Part shown: piece by piece, positions 9,101 through 18,613 of the stretch
How the letters are laid out: each line of letters opens with the position of its first letter
Numbering within the stretch: the stretch's first letter is position 1
Source of the DNA: an uncultured Dysgonomonas sp.
GTDB lineage: Bacteria; Bacteroidota; Bacteroidia; Bacteroidales; Dysgonomonadaceae
NCBI GenBank assembly: GCA_937995835.1
Contig: CALKIV010000028.1
Span: 62,001 to 126,000 of the forward strand
DNA: 64,000 nt
Direction of reading: 5' to 3'
The notes under the pieces: generated by a model
Database searches by the model: none
What the model was told of the DNA's origin: nothing
Seen by the model: only the letters and a program-made list of their open reading frames with translations
Made by a program: the position numbers and the translations under genes

Positions 9101-10461
9101 CAGAGACACCCAGTTTCTGTATCTTCATAAATAGTTCTTATAACTCTGTCGGTTGAAGATGATCTGTCCAAATTGGGATAAAACAGCTCATGATTATATT
9201 TTGGTAAATAGATTTTCACCAAACCTGTATTTTCTGTCCCGACCCACATATTTCCTGCTCTATCCTCTTTTATAGTGAGCAAAAAATTTGTTTTCAGTCT
9301 ACTATTATTTGTGGTGAAATGGTTTATTTTTCCCGATGGTTCTATTGCAAATAAGCCATTGCCATAGGTTGTTATCCAAGTTATATTTCTCGAATCTTGG
9401 TAAACATTAAACCTCTCAGCATCTATGAGATTAAGCACATTTTCAGGCATCAAGTTATACTTCTTCACACTACGAGAATCATGATTATATTTCCATAAGT
9501 TTCCAGAGTTGTTGTACAACCAGATGTTCTTTTTATTGTCTTTCAGCAATTTGGCATTCTTAATATGCTCGCCCCCCCAGAAAACATTAGCGTCTGTTAG
9601 TTTATGAGTTTTAGTATCTAGGACAAGAGGATACTGCTTGCTTGTAATCAATATAAAATCATCGTTAATTTTAGCAGGGATATTTACTTTAAGATCTTCC
9701 CAAACTTCACCTTCTATAGCTGGCAAAAATATCTTTTGCTTTTTATCATAGACGATAATTCTTTCATTTTCGGTAAGAAAAAAGATTTTATCTTTAACTT
9801 CTACTACATTACAATAACTATAGTTGATGTTATCAGTATTACAAAATATAGGAGCACCATCTATTAGCTGTATAAGACCTTTGTTCGTCCCGATCCATAC
9901 TTGTCCATTGCTATCGCTTAAAACAAATGCTACAGAGTTGGTTCCAATAGTGTTGACATCAAAAGCCTGAGATATAGGATTATTTTCACCATCATACAAC
10001 ACTCTGCAAGCTCCATTTTTATATCCCCAGAGCCAAACATCTCCACTAGGTAATACTTCAACTCGATTGAAGTTGCTGAATCCTTGTTGCGACGTATAAT
10101 TTACGAATGTCTCTGTTATTGCGTCATAACAATGCATTGAGCGAGAAGTTGTCTGCACCCATATATGCTCATTCTTATCTTTTACTATTTTCCTTATATT
10201 ACTCTCACTCAAAGAGTTTTCTTCAAAATTTGGTTGAAACACAATAAACTTGTGCCCATCATATCTGTTCAAGCCATTGACTGTACTAAACCACATGAAG
10301 CCATGACTATCTTGCATGATATGCCTCACTGTGTTATGGGAGAGCCCCTCAGTGTTAGTGATGTTTTCAAATCTGACTTCATCAAAAGCCAAGAGAGTCA
10401 AACTATGCCCTAAGAAAAGGAGAAACAATGATATTAGCACATTTATTTTTTTCATAGACAT
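6157..10461 (-). CDS. Hybrid two-component system regulator HTCS1 (PUL 1)
   Basis: 1434 residues, the standard HTCS layout: signal peptide, two seven-bladed propellers built of Reg_prop repeats (many W-G/T-x-G-L-x units) to about residue 770, a Y_Y_Y domain, one membrane helix near 870, HisKA with the phospho-His in NISHEFRTP (about 927), HATPase (SDSGIGIP), a receiver with Asp in VCDVMMPEMDG (about 1224), and a C-terminal AraC-type DNA-binding domain. HTCS proteins sense periplasmic oligosaccharides and activate their own PUL. The divergent neighbour susC1 is the obvious target. The start could be the ATG at 10461 or at 10455 (MKKINVL); a TAAATTTG at 10498-10491 may be its -7 element. Confidence 0.96.
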   Translation of the reverse strand: MSMKKINVLISLFLLFLGHSLTLLAFDEVRFENITNTEGLSHNTVRHIMQDSHGFMWFSTVNGLNRYDGHKFIVFQPNFEENSLSESNIRKIVKDKNEHIWVQTTSRSMHCYDAITETFVNYTSQQGFSNFNRVEVLPSGDVWLWGYKNGACRVLYDGENNPISQAFDVNTIGTNSVAFVLSDSNGQVWIGTNKGLIQLIDGAPIFCNTDNINYSYCNVVEVKDKIFFLTENERIIVYDKKQKIFLPAIEGEVWEDLKVNIPAKINDDFILITSKQYPLVLDTKTHKLTDANVFWGGEHIKNAKLLKDNKKNIWLYNNSGNLWKYNHDSRSVKKYNLMPENVLNLIDAERFNVYQDSRNITWITTYGNGLFAIEPSGKINHFTTNNSRLKTNFLLTIKEDRAGNMWVGTENTGLVKIYLPKYNHELFYPNLDRSSSTDRVIRTIYEDTETGCLWIGTKEGSLYIYDKQMKLKDKLSFNLGAPYCITPDNQNNIWVGTKGNGIIIFPRGENPTHKGRVHMLSKENDSGINNIYTILQDDKDRMWVGTLGSGLFLCKYENGQLHTTPLPFLSEKQTEVRCLFQDSSGFIWAGGSKGIIRFNPDSVAQGVNVYQRFMFDHKNRQSLNNNTVKTIVEDAQNRVWIGTSGGVNLAQKDEVTDQIIFKHYTVDNGLISNMVQSLLVDDENNLWIATENGISKFNAEHTGFENYSSQDSWENDMFSEASAYKKSNGELLFGSYNGMYIFDSSTSNKQDTPQIAVTLTGLSINGVPTNPNKADSPLDESITKTKELKLNSTQNSFSIEFSSLEFQNESTNRYTYILEGYDHTWNPVTSYNTATYKNIPPGKYIFKVKAIDNLHSSDNAETELAVFITPPFWKSPQAFFLYFILLSLIVFFAIRLILKMNKLHNDVVVEKQLTEFRLRFFTNISHEFRTPLTIIQGSIENMNNMELPERLRKHIKILDKSSVKLLRLIDQLLEFRKLQKHQMDLRLRYIDVVAFMKDIFEMFQDTASKNEIDFTFSTSKESAILLVDRGKIDKVLFNLLSNAFKHTPARGKIAVELIFDESDYQFIFKVSDSGIGIPVDKQEFLFVRFKQINYSSSGIGIGLNLSAELILAHKGEIKYEQSEWGGATFIVSLPTSESVYDKSDIIETSSVERRENRIEDSASTSESFDENSITRKYKILLIEDDEEVRSFLQDQLNEYFTVTIATNGLEGWNIATEEHFDLIVCDVMMPEMDGFEVTLKLKSNIETSHIPIILLTAHSSIEHRLEGINAGADSYITKPFSTKYLISRIVKLIEQREKLQYKFAHEPGEIPITISTSDRDNKFIAKVLEIVEKNLDNPEFSIDDFASEANMGRTLFYKKIKGITNLSPNEYLRVVRLKKAAILLRTTEFNISEIAYKVGFNDPYYFSKCFKEQFKERPSQFRQIDDENVEEEIV

Positions 10462-10840
10462 AGATATTAAGGATAAACTTACAATTAAAGCAAATTTAAG
10501 AAAAAAAACAAAATCAAGCGAAAGAATCGCTTCACAGCTATAATACTGTACAATATTTCAGCTTTTTTGTCAATTTTTCTACTAGTACAGCCTTCCAGAT
10601 AGACCTGATTGAATGAGGTGTACAATTTGTTGGGCTAAATAGATAAATCGTCAACACCCATTTTGAAAATACAAGATATGTTTGTGACAACTATTACAAT
10701 CAGGATGTAAGTGTATCCTAAACAACTCACATTCTTTCATTTGACCTTAAAGATCATGAGTTTGAATAATGTTAATCTTTTTACGCCGTGATTGAATAGC
10801 AGTTTTTGTACAAACATTTTAATCAACAATCATCAATACC
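10462..10840. promoter_or_regulatory. Divergent control region between HTCS1 and susC1
   Basis: 379 bp without a gene. Minus strand: TAAATTTG at 10498-10491 fits a -7 element for HTCS1 but lacks a good -33. Plus strand: TATGTTTG at 10677-10684 fits a -7 element for susC1, also without a good -33, as expected for an activator-dependent promoter. The heptamer TGTACAA occurs three times, starting at 10547, 10619 and 10807; it recurs in the equivalent region of PUL 3. An HTCS operator here is an inference. Confidence 0.45.
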
Positions 10841-13800
10841 ATGAAAAAAGGACTGGAAAATTTCTTATCGAAATTCATATTGTTCTCGTTCGTTTTTGTC
10901 TTGTGTACACAAGTGATGCACGCCCAAGGGGCAAGACAAATTTCGGGAACAGTAGTAGATGTGAACAGTGAACCGTTAATCGGTGCTAATGTTAAAGTAG
11001 CAGGAGAACAACTGGGTACTATAACAGACCTTGACGGAAAATTCACATTAAACGTACAACCTAATTCCACTCTAGAAGTTAGTTATCTAGGTTTCGAATC
11101 TCAAACAGTGCAAGTTGGAGAACAAGTAAGCTTAGAAATCATATTACAAGAGAGTTCAGAGTTTTTGGACGAAGTTGTAGTTATTGGTTATGGCTCGGTA
11201 AAACGTCGTGACCTCACAGGATCTATGGCCTCAGTAAGGTCTGGCGACTTGAAGATGGCTCCCGTGACTACTGCTGCTCAGGCTCTAGCAGGTAAAGCAG
11301 CAGGGGTAAATGTAATACCACAGAGTGGTGCACCCGGAGCTGACATTAAAATTACTGTGCGAGGTGGAACATCCATCACTCAAAGCTCAGAGCCTCTTTA
11401 TATTGTAGACGGTTTCCAAATGGAGAATGGTCTTCAAAATGTAGACATCAACGACATAGAAACCATCGACATCATGAAGGATGCTTCAGCTACTGCCATC
11501 TATGGATCAAGAGGTGCAAATGGAGTTGTATTGATTACCACCAAATCAGGAAAACAAGGAAGAACAGAAGTTTCGTACAATGGCTTTGTTAGTTTTGATT
11601 ATTTAGGTAAAAAACTAGACTTGCTCGGTGTAGAGGATTATGTGAAATATCAATATGAGTTTAACTCACTTCGTGGCGAAGCTAATAAATTTACTAATTT
11701 CTTTGGTGGCGACGTTAATGATCCGAACTTTTACACAGGAGCCTATGGACGTATAGCAGATGAATACGGCAATAGAGCAGGGATAGACTGGCAAGATTTA
11801 GTATTTGGCTCTACCGGTATTACACAAAATCATAATGTGAATATTAGTGGAGGAGCTGAAAAAACTCGCTATATGTTGAGCTACAACTACACAGGTGAAG
11901 ATGGAATTATGGCAAAGCATGGCTACCAAAAAAATGGCCTTCGCACAAAAATCAACCACGAACTTTGGAAAGGTGTTCGCTTTGATTTTTCTACTAGCAT
12001 GCAAATGACCAAAGTAGAAGGTGGTGGTTCGTTAGGAGGAAAACTAAAACAAACTATTCTACAACCAATAACAGGTGGATCTAGATGGACAAATGAAGAA
12101 ATGGTAAATTCGGATCTTAGTACGCAAATTGGAGATATGATGGGAACCGACAACTATGATGCACAAAACCCAATACTAGATAATCTAGCTATTACGGATG
12201 AGAAGTTTACACGTCTAGCCACTGTAAATGCTGGACTAGAATTTGATCTTCTCAAAGATCTAGTTTTCCGTACGGCAGGAAGTTATACGTGGCAACAAGT
12301 ACGTCAAGACTATTGGGACGATGGTAGTACCAAACAGGCTAAAGCTAATGAGAGTCCTTATGGATATGGATATCGTAACAATGGTGAGAAATATTCGTGG
12401 CAGGTGACCAATACCTTGAATTACAATTTGAAGTTGAAAGAAATGCATAGTTTCAATTTCTTATTAGGCCAAGAAACCTTCTATACCGAAAATATGAAAC
12501 TAGATAATGAATACCGTAAGTTTGATGAGGGAAATTTTGGTCTGAATAAAGTTGATGAAGGGGAACTTTTTAAAGCTGCTTCTGGAAAAGAGAATAATGG
12601 TCTAGTATCCGTTTTTGGACGCGTTACATACAACTATGATAGCCGTTATCTATTTACAGGAACAATGCGTGCCGACGGATCTGCTAGATTTGCACGTGGC
12701 AATCAATGGGGGTATTTCCCTTCAGCTTCTGCCGCTTGGCGTATTTCGGAAGAAAGCTTTATGGAGAGCCTAAAATCTTCTTTCTTAGATAACTTGAAGT
12801 TGCGTGTAGGTTATGGTACAGCAGGGAATAATGGAATCGCAGCCAATAACTATGCAACACTTTTCGAAACAGGGTATTATGGACAAAATGGGAAAGAACA
12901 ACCTACTTTTAAACCAACTGATGTATTAGGAAATCGTGCTTTGAAATGGGAAAAAACAACGACTACAAGCTTAGGGCTGGATGCATCATTGTTTGGGAGC
13001 CGAGTAAATCTAGCTTTAGATTGGTATAACAATGAGTCTTCTAACTTATTGATCAAAAATAAAATTCCATCTTCTACAGGTTATGGATTTCAGTTCCAAA
13101 ACATAGGTGCTATTCGCAATAGAGGAATTGAGATTGTGTTGAATACAACGAATATTCAAACAAAAGATTTTTCGTGGACCACAGACTTCAACATTGCTTT
13201 CAATCGCTCTAAAGTGATGGACTTGTATGGTGATGAGCGTAACTACTTTGTAGAAGATTATCAATCTCGAATGGGATATATGATTGAAGTAGGTAAGCCT
13301 ATGGGGCAATTCTATGGATTGATTTATGATGGCATTTATACTACGGATGACTTCATACAAAATGGTAATGAGTATGTATTAAAAGATGATATACCTCACA
13401 AAAAGGGGACAAATCGTACTAAAGTAAAAGTAGGGGATGTGAAGTATAAGAATATCACTGAAGAGACTGACAAGGATGGATATCCTGTATATTCGATCAA
13501 CGATCGTACGGTGATAGGCAATGCACAACCTAAATTTACTGGAGGGTTGAACAACACCTTTAGATACAAAGGTTTTGACCTAAATGTGTTTATGACCTTC
13601 TCTTATGGCAATGATGTGTTTAATATGAGTACACAGCGTTTCATTGGTCCATATTTAGCAAATCAGAACACCTTATCTAAGATGTCTAATCGTTTTATGT
13701 TGATTGACCCTGCAACAGGAAAAGAGTCGACAAACTTGGCAAGACTAGCCGAGATGAACCCGAATCAAATGAGTTCGTCAACACTATGGAACATTTCTTC

Positions 13801-14092
13801 GAACAATAAAGATGCAATCAGCGACCACAGTAGCTACTATCTGGAAGATGGTTCTTTCTTGAGATTAAGCACTATAACATTAGGTTATACATTGCCTACC
13901 AAATTGACACAAAAAGCAAGAATCAAGAATGCTCGTGTTTACTGTACATTAAATAACATTTACACATTTACTGACTATTCAGGCTACGACCCAGAAGTGT
14001 CTGCAACTACGGGTGCATTGACTCCAGGTATAGATAATTCATCATACCCAAGATCGAAAAGCTGGGTGCTAGGTGTGAATATAACATTTTAA
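10841..14092 (+). CDS. SusC-like TonB-dependent outer-membrane transporter (PUL 1)
   Basis: 1083 residues. Signal peptide to about residue 29 (VMHAQG), a carboxypeptidase-D-like regulatory domain (ISGTVVDVNSEPLIGANVKVAGEQLGT), a TonB box region (LDEVVVIGYGSVKRRDLTGS), the plug (VRGGTSI, IYGSRGANGVVLITTK), then a 22-strand barrel ending in an aromatic residue (VNITF). No STN domain, in keeping with HTCS rather than ECF-sigma control. It imports pectic oligosaccharides with SusD1, which starts 12 bp downstream. The 5' leader is AT-rich without a Shine-Dalgarno, normal for this phylum. Confidence 0.97.
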   Translation: MKKGLENFLSKFILFSFVFVLCTQVMHAQGARQISGTVVDVNSEPLIGANVKVAGEQLGTITDLDGKFTLNVQPNSTLEVSYLGFESQTVQVGEQVSLEIILQESSEFLDEVVVIGYGSVKRRDLTGSMASVRSGDLKMAPVTTAAQALAGKAAGVNVIPQSGAPGADIKITVRGGTSITQSSEPLYIVDGFQMENGLQNVDINDIETIDIMKDASATAIYGSRGANGVVLITTKSGKQGRTEVSYNGFVSFDYLGKKLDLLGVEDYVKYQYEFNSLRGEANKFTNFFGGDVNDPNFYTGAYGRIADEYGNRAGIDWQDLVFGSTGITQNHNVNISGGAEKTRYMLSYNYTGEDGIMAKHGYQKNGLRTKINHELWKGVRFDFSTSMQMTKVEGGGSLGGKLKQTILQPITGGSRWTNEEMVNSDLSTQIGDMMGTDNYDAQNPILDNLAITDEKFTRLATVNAGLEFDLLKDLVFRTAGSYTWQQVRQDYWDDGSTKQAKANESPYGYGYRNNGEKYSWQVTNTLNYNLKLKEMHSFNFLLGQETFYTENMKLDNEYRKFDEGNFGLNKVDEGELFKAASGKENNGLVSVFGRVTYNYDSRYLFTGTMRADGSARFARGNQWGYFPSASAAWRISEESFMESLKSSFLDNLKLRVGYGTAGNNGIAANNYATLFETGYYGQNGKEQPTFKPTDVLGNRALKWEKTTTTSLGLDASLFGSRVNLALDWYNNESSNLLIKNKIPSSTGYGFQFQNIGAIRNRGIEIVLNTTNIQTKDFSWTTDFNIAFNRSKVMDLYGDERNYFVEDYQSRMGYMIEVGKPMGQFYGLIYDGIYTTDDFIQNGNEYVLKDDIPHKKGTNRTKVKVGDVKYKNITEETDKDGYPVYSINDRTVIGNAQPKFTGGLNNTFRYKGFDLNVFMTFSYGNDVFNMSTQRFIGPYLANQNTLSKMSNRFMLIDPATGKESTNLARLAEMNPNQMSSSTLWNISSNNKDAISDHSSYYLEDGSFLRLSTITLGYTLPTKLTQKARIKNARVYCTLNNIYTFTDYSGYDPEVSATTGALTPGIDNSSYPRSKSWVLGVNITF

Positions 14093-14104
14093 TAGATTGT
14101 AATT

Positions 14105-16081
14105 ATGAAAAAAATAATAAATACTTTAACTATATCAGTCATACTCTTGGTGCTTAGTTCGTGCCAAGATTGGCTAGACATGCCGTCCGAAGACAAAGCT
14201 GATGGTACGTCGGTTTTTGCAACAGTAGGTAGAGCCGAAAGGACAGTGTTAGGAGCTTATCCTTTTCTTCACACTCAAGAATTGGGTTATCAACTATTAA
14301 TGGGTACAGATGAGTCAAGTTCTACTGAATCAAATTCAAAATACAACGTTTCTAACTACGATTATACAAATCTAACAGGAATGCTAAACTCTACTTATAC
14401 TACTATGTATAAAGCAATAGAGTATGCAAACATCTGTATTAAGAATCTTCCATTAATGAAAGGTAGTACAGAAGCAGAGCAAAAGAAGATCAACTCATTA
14501 CTCGGCGAATCGTATGCCATCAGAGCGTATGCATACTGGAATCTTGTGCGTTTTTATGGAGATGTACCCTACTCTGATATTCCAACAGAAGATAAGGACA
14601 CCTTCTCTTCTTCACGTGTAAGCCGTGACTTGATTTGGGATAATTGTATTGAAGATTTGCAAAAAGCAACAGAACTCCTCCCTTGGAAAAGCGAAAACAT
14701 GGTGCCAACGACAGAACGTTTTACCAAAAATTCAGCTTATGGTATATTGGCACGTACAGCCTTATCGGCAGCAGGATATTCTCTGAGATGGGACCTAAGC
14801 ACTGTTCCGTATGACCAAGGAACAGTGAAAATTGCACAACGTGATGATGCCAACAGAGTGAAAGAATTGTATAAAATAGCAGCAGATGCTTGTTACGAAA
14901 TCATCAAGAAGAATGAAAACTCATTGTTAGATAATTATGAGCAAGTATTCCGTGATCTATCTTTGAAAAAATATAATTCAGAAACCATCCTTGAGTATGG
15001 TTGGTTTGGTCCTAAAGCTCCAGATGTGCGTACGGGTTACACCAATGGTATAGCCACAAGTGGAACTAACCAAACATTTGGCAAAGGTGGTGCTCAAATG
15101 GTAGTAATGCCTACACTCTATTTCGAATTTGCAGAAGATGATCAACGTCGTGATGTCTCAATTTGCAATTATGGCATCCTGTCTAACGACCTGTTGCAGA
15201 TGAGTACATATGTCGGAGGAACCATTGGAAAATATCGTTTAGATTGGAAAAAGAACAGAGGTACTTCGGATAGCAAACGTGATATCAATTTTCCTCTGTT
15301 GAGATACTCTGATGTTTTATTAATGTATGCAGAAGCATTAAATGAATTGAACAATGGAGCAGATGGTGAGGCGGTTAATGCCCTAAAAGAAGTTCGCTTA
15401 AGAGCATTCAAGAAAGATGAAGCTAAAGTGGGTACTATTCCAACCAACTATGCAGAGTTTAAAAAAGCAATTATTTTGGAGCGTAAATTAGAACTATCTA
15501 ATGAGGGTCTTCGTAAAAGTGACTTAGCTCGTTGGGGGATTCTTGTGGACCATCTGAATGCTGAAAAAGATAAACTATTTAGATTGGCTAGACGTGAAGC
15601 TGAATATACAGATGTAACCGTATTTCATGCTTACAAACAAGTGAAAGGTGTTTTAGAGAATCCTATAATAGGGCTATCACATATACCGATGACCGAGCAA
15701 GATATTGCATCTCTAAACTTGTCGGATGAGGATAATAAAACATTGCATATTTTGAATGACTCGGGCAAAGGATACTTAAAGGTGACTTTTTACGAAGATA
15801 ATGCGAATAATAAAGTTTACTTCACAGAGGCTTCTGTTCCAGAGAGTGTATCAGTCAAAGAGGCTGAATATATAATCCTCAATATGTTTGGATGTCATTC
15901 CGTGAAGCAAAAAGGAGGTTTGTCTGTAGACAAAATTGAAGGTGTTGCAGACAAAAATGTTTGGATCGAAGACATGTTCTATGGAATGGAAAAGAATAAG
16001 GTAGAGATTATGCCTTTCAACACGACCAGCATCATTGATGTGAACCCGGGACTTGTTGGACAACAACATCCTTGCTATTAA
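14105..16081 (+). CDS. SusD-like surface glycan-binding lipoprotein (PUL 1)
   Basis: 658 residues, longer than most SusD proteins (about 500-570). The lipoprotein signal ends at SSC, followed by QDWLDMPSEDKADG, a typical SusD start. TPR-rich helices with the family element SYAIRAYAYWNLVRFYGDVPYSD near residue 138, and the C-terminal signature KAIILERKLELSNEGLRKSDLARWG near residue 455 followed by a long tail. It caps the SusC1 barrel and binds oligosaccharides on the cell surface. A hairpin terminator lies 13 bp after its stop. Confidence 0.95.
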   Translation: MKKIINTLTISVILLVLSSCQDWLDMPSEDKADGTSVFATVGRAERTVLGAYPFLHTQELGYQLLMGTDESSSTESNSKYNVSNYDYTNLTGMLNSTYTTMYKAIEYANICIKNLPLMKGSTEAEQKKINSLLGESYAIRAYAYWNLVRFYGDVPYSDIPTEDKDTFSSSRVSRDLIWDNCIEDLQKATELLPWKSENMVPTTERFTKNSAYGILARTALSAAGYSLRWDLSTVPYDQGTVKIAQRDDANRVKELYKIAADACYEIIKKNENSLLDNYEQVFRDLSLKKYNSETILEYGWFGPKAPDVRTGYTNGIATSGTNQTFGKGGAQMVVMPTLYFEFAEDDQRRDVSICNYGILSNDLLQMSTYVGGTIGKYRLDWKKNRGTSDSKRDINFPLLRYSDVLLMYAEALNELNNGADGEAVNALKEVRLRAFKKDEAKVGTIPTNYAEFKKAIILERKLELSNEGLRKSDLARWGILVDHLNAEKDKLFRLARREAEYTDVTVFHAYKQVKGVLENPIIGLSHIPMTEQDIASLNLSDEDNKTLHILNDSGKGYLKVTFYEDNANNKVYFTEASVPESVSVKEAEYIILNMFGCHSVKQKGGLSVDKIEGVADKNVWIEDMFYGMEKNKVEIMPFNTTSIIDVNPGLVGQQHPCY

Positions 16082-16094
16082 TCATATAAGATGG

Positions 16095-16131
16095 ATGGTG
16101 GCTATCATTAGATGGTAGTCACCATTTTTTT
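16095..16131 (+). terminator. Stem-loop with T tract between susD1 and the PL1 gene
   Basis: A 14 bp stem with two G-T pairs (ATGGTGGCTATCAT with ATGGTAGTCACCAT) around a TAG loop, followed by seven T residues. It has the form of a factor-independent terminator but lies inside an otherwise continuous operon, so it probably lets only part of transcription pass into the enzyme genes. Confidence 0.8.
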
Positions 16132-16163
16132 ACTATTATTCACCATAACTGTAAGATATCAAA

Positions 16164-17468
16164 ATGCAAAAAATATTCTTAGTAACAGTTCTACTGTTTG
16201 TTGCATTTGTTGGAGGGCAGGCTCAACAGTTGGCTTTTCCCACAGCCGAAGGATTTGGAAAATATACTTCTGGTGGTCGTGGAGGAAAAGTATATACCGT
16301 AACCAATCTTAATGATTCGGGAGAAGGGAGTCTGCGTTTTGCCATAGAGCAGAAAGGAGCACGTACAGTTGTCTTTGCTGTTGATGGAACGATCGAGTTG
16401 AAAAGTAAATTGATTATACATAACGATAGCATTACCATTGCCGGACAAACAGCTCCGGGAGATGGCATTTGCTTGAGAAACTATCCTTTTTACGTACGAG
16501 CCAATAACGTGATCATAAGATATATACGTTCTCGCATGGGCGATCAAACCCAAGCAGAAGATGATGCTATGGGGGCTATGGATGTGAAAAATTTGATCAT
16601 TGATCATTGTTCCATCTCATGGTCCACAGACGAATGTCTGTCAGTCTATCGCTCATCCGATCTAACGGTTCAGTGGTGTATGATTACTCACAGTTTGGCT
16701 AACTCTGTTCACTCCAAAGGCAGACATGGTTTTGGAGGAATTTGGGGTGGCGAACGAGCAACGTTTCATCACAACCTCTTGGCTCATAATACAAGCCGAA
16801 ATCCTCGCTTTGCCTCGGATGGATGCTCGCCTGTGGATTACAGAAACAATGTAGTCTACAACTGGGGCTTCAAGTCGGCCTATGGTGGAGGAAGATATGG
16901 ACGAATTAATTTTATAGCCAATTACTACAAACCAGGACCTGCTACCTCGAAAGAGGTTCGTGAGCGTTTTTTAGACCCAGCAGAAGACGAAACTGGATCA
17001 TACTTCTTAGCAGATAATATTATGGAAGGTAGTGATGCTGTCACCCTAGACAATTGGCTTGGTGTGAGCGCTAAAAAATGTACTAAAGCAGAATTACCAT
17101 TTGAGGTTGTTCCAATTAATCAAGATGATGCTAATATTTCCTATATTAGAGTATTAAATTCTGCAGGGGCAAGCTTGAAACGAGATGTTTATGATCAAAG
17201 AATCATTGAGGAAGTAAAAACAGGAACGGCAGAAGGAGGTGAGTCTTATGGTGCAAATACTGGCATCATTGATAGTCAAGATTCGTTAGGAGGTTGGCCT
17301 GTGTTAAGAAGTAAACCTGCGTATAAAGATTCTGATCAAGATGGAATCCCTGACTATTGGGAAGAATTGCATGGTTTAGATCCAAAAGATCCTACGGATG
17401 GTTCTCTATATAGTTTGAGTAAAGAGTATACCAATCTGGAAGTATATATGAATTCATTAGTACATTAA
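16164..17468 (+). CDS. Pectate lyase, polysaccharide lyase family 1
   Basis: 434 residues, signal peptide ending VGGQAQQ. A parallel beta-helix of PL1, cleaving de-esterified galacturonan by beta-elimination to give unsaturated oligogalacturonides, the substrate type of the GH105 enzymes downstream. Visible: AEGFGKYTSGGRGG at the mature N-terminus, VFAVDGTIELKSKLII, IDHCSISWSTDE and FHHNLLAHNTSRNPRFA, which contains the conserved Arg region. The C-terminus carries a Ca-binding-type element (DSDQDGIPDYWEELHGLDP) common in Bacteroidota pectate lyases. First enzyme gene after susD1, only 3 bp before the next gene. Confidence 0.9.
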   Translation: MQKIFLVTVLLFVAFVGGQAQQLAFPTAEGFGKYTSGGRGGKVYTVTNLNDSGEGSLRFAIEQKGARTVVFAVDGTIELKSKLIIHNDSITIAGQTAPGDGICLRNYPFYVRANNVIIRYIRSRMGDQTQAEDDAMGAMDVKNLIIDHCSISWSTDECLSVYRSSDLTVQWCMITHSLANSVHSKGRHGFGGIWGGERATFHHNLLAHNTSRNPRFASDGCSPVDYRNNVVYNWGFKSAYGGGRYGRINFIANYYKPGPATSKEVRERFLDPAEDETGSYFLADNIMEGSDAVTLDNWLGVSAKKCTKAELPFEVVPINQDDANISYIRVLNSAGASLKRDVYDQRIIEEVKTGTAEGGESYGANTGIIDSQDSLGGWPVLRSKPAYKDSDQDGIPDYWEELHGLDPKDPTDGSLYSLSKEYTNLEVYMNSLVH

Positions 17469-17471
17469 AAG

Positions 17472-18605
17472 ATGGGCAGATTTTTAAAATATTCATTGTT
17501 TCTCATCATCCTTTTGAGTCAAGCATGTCAACCTAATAAGAGTAAACATGATAGAGACTCTGAAGGAAGTAATACTTTTGTGGTGAAAGCAAAAGTAGAT
17601 AGTGCAATAATAAAAAAATACCCAGCAGATAAAATTTCCACTTTTGCAACAAACCTACAACCAATAGGGCGTATCTTAGAGTCCGAAGGATATTATGTTT
17701 GGTGTTGTGCCCCCATCTATGGAGAAGATGGACGAGTTCATGTATTTTATTCCCGATGGGATGCAAAGTATAAAATGGGTGGTTGGATAAGTAAATGCGA
17801 AATAGCTCATGCTGTGGCAGATCATCCAGAAGGTCCATATCAGTTTGTAGATGTTGCCCTTGCCCCTCGTCCCGGATATTTCGATGCTACCACTTGCCAC
17901 AATCCTCATATACAGTACATCAATGGTACATACTATCTGTTTTACATGGGCAATAGCGATGGCAGTGTATATACAAAGCGAATAGGATTGGCAAAGTCAA
18001 AATCGTTAGATGGACCTTGGGAAAGATCAGAACATCCGATCTTAGATGCCGGAGAGAAAGGAGAGTGGGACGACTGTAACACCACAAACCCTGCATTCTT
18101 GTTGCAAGATAACGGAGAGGCTTGGCTTTATTACAAGTCATGGAACGAATCTGATTATAGAAATCAAACAGGAAATATAAGAGCAAACAGAAAATATGGT
18201 CTTGCCATAGCCAATAATATAGAGGGCAAGTATCAGAGATATGAGAATAATCCTATCATTGATTTTTCGATTTTAGGAGATAACAAGCAAGTAGAAGATG
18301 CAACCATATTCAAAGAAGATGGAAAATATAAAATGCTAATGCGTGATATGGGCTATTTCGATCATGCTGTTGGACTTATTTTTGAGTCCGAAGATGGCAT
18401 TCATTGGTCTGACCCACAGATTGCATGGTTTGGGGCAGAAGCCTATCTGAATGAGCCACCTGCACCCAAGCACTTAAAACGATATGGACGTTTTGAGCGA
18501 CCACAACTATTGATGAAAGATGGCAAACCAGAGTATATGTTTAATGCCATGCAAGGTGGAAAATATGAGACTGCGTCAGGTTTTGTTTTTAAAATTAAAA
18601 AATAA
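17472..18605 (+). CDS. Lipoprotein glycosidase with five-bladed propeller (GH43/GH117-like)
   Basis: 377 residues with a lipoprotein signal (LLSQAC). Propeller-like repeats are visible: HNPHIQYINGTYYLFYMGN near residue 142, NPAFLLQDNGEAWLYYKSW, VEDATIFKEDGKYKMLMRDMG and RPQLLMKDGKPEYMFNA. Each holds acidic residues of the kind used in clan GH-F and related propeller glycosidases. The exact family is not clear to me: GH43, GH117 or an unclassified relative. Its place directly after the pectate lyase suggests it removes arabinose, xylose or galactose side groups, but the substrate is inference. Confidence 0.65.
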   Translation: MGRFLKYSLFLIILLSQACQPNKSKHDRDSEGSNTFVVKAKVDSAIIKKYPADKISTFATNLQPIGRILESEGYYVWCCAPIYGEDGRVHVFYSRWDAKYKMGGWISKCEIAHAVADHPEGPYQFVDVALAPRPGYFDATTCHNPHIQYINGTYYLFYMGNSDGSVYTKRIGLAKSKSLDGPWERSEHPILDAGEKGEWDDCNTTNPAFLLQDNGEAWLYYKSWNESDYRNQTGNIRANRKYGLAIANNIEGKYQRYENNPIIDFSILGDNKQVEDATIFKEDGKYKMLMRDMGYFDHAVGLIFESEDGIHWSDPQIAWFGAEAYLNEPPAPKHLKRYGRFERPQLLMKDGKPEYMFNAMQGGKYETASGFVFKIKK

Positions 18606-18613
18606 GAGATAAT

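Noticed and set aside
16191..16607. A 138-codon minus-strand open frame
   Set aside because: Antisense to the start of the pectate lyase gene, which has signal peptide and family motifs; the antisense translation has none.
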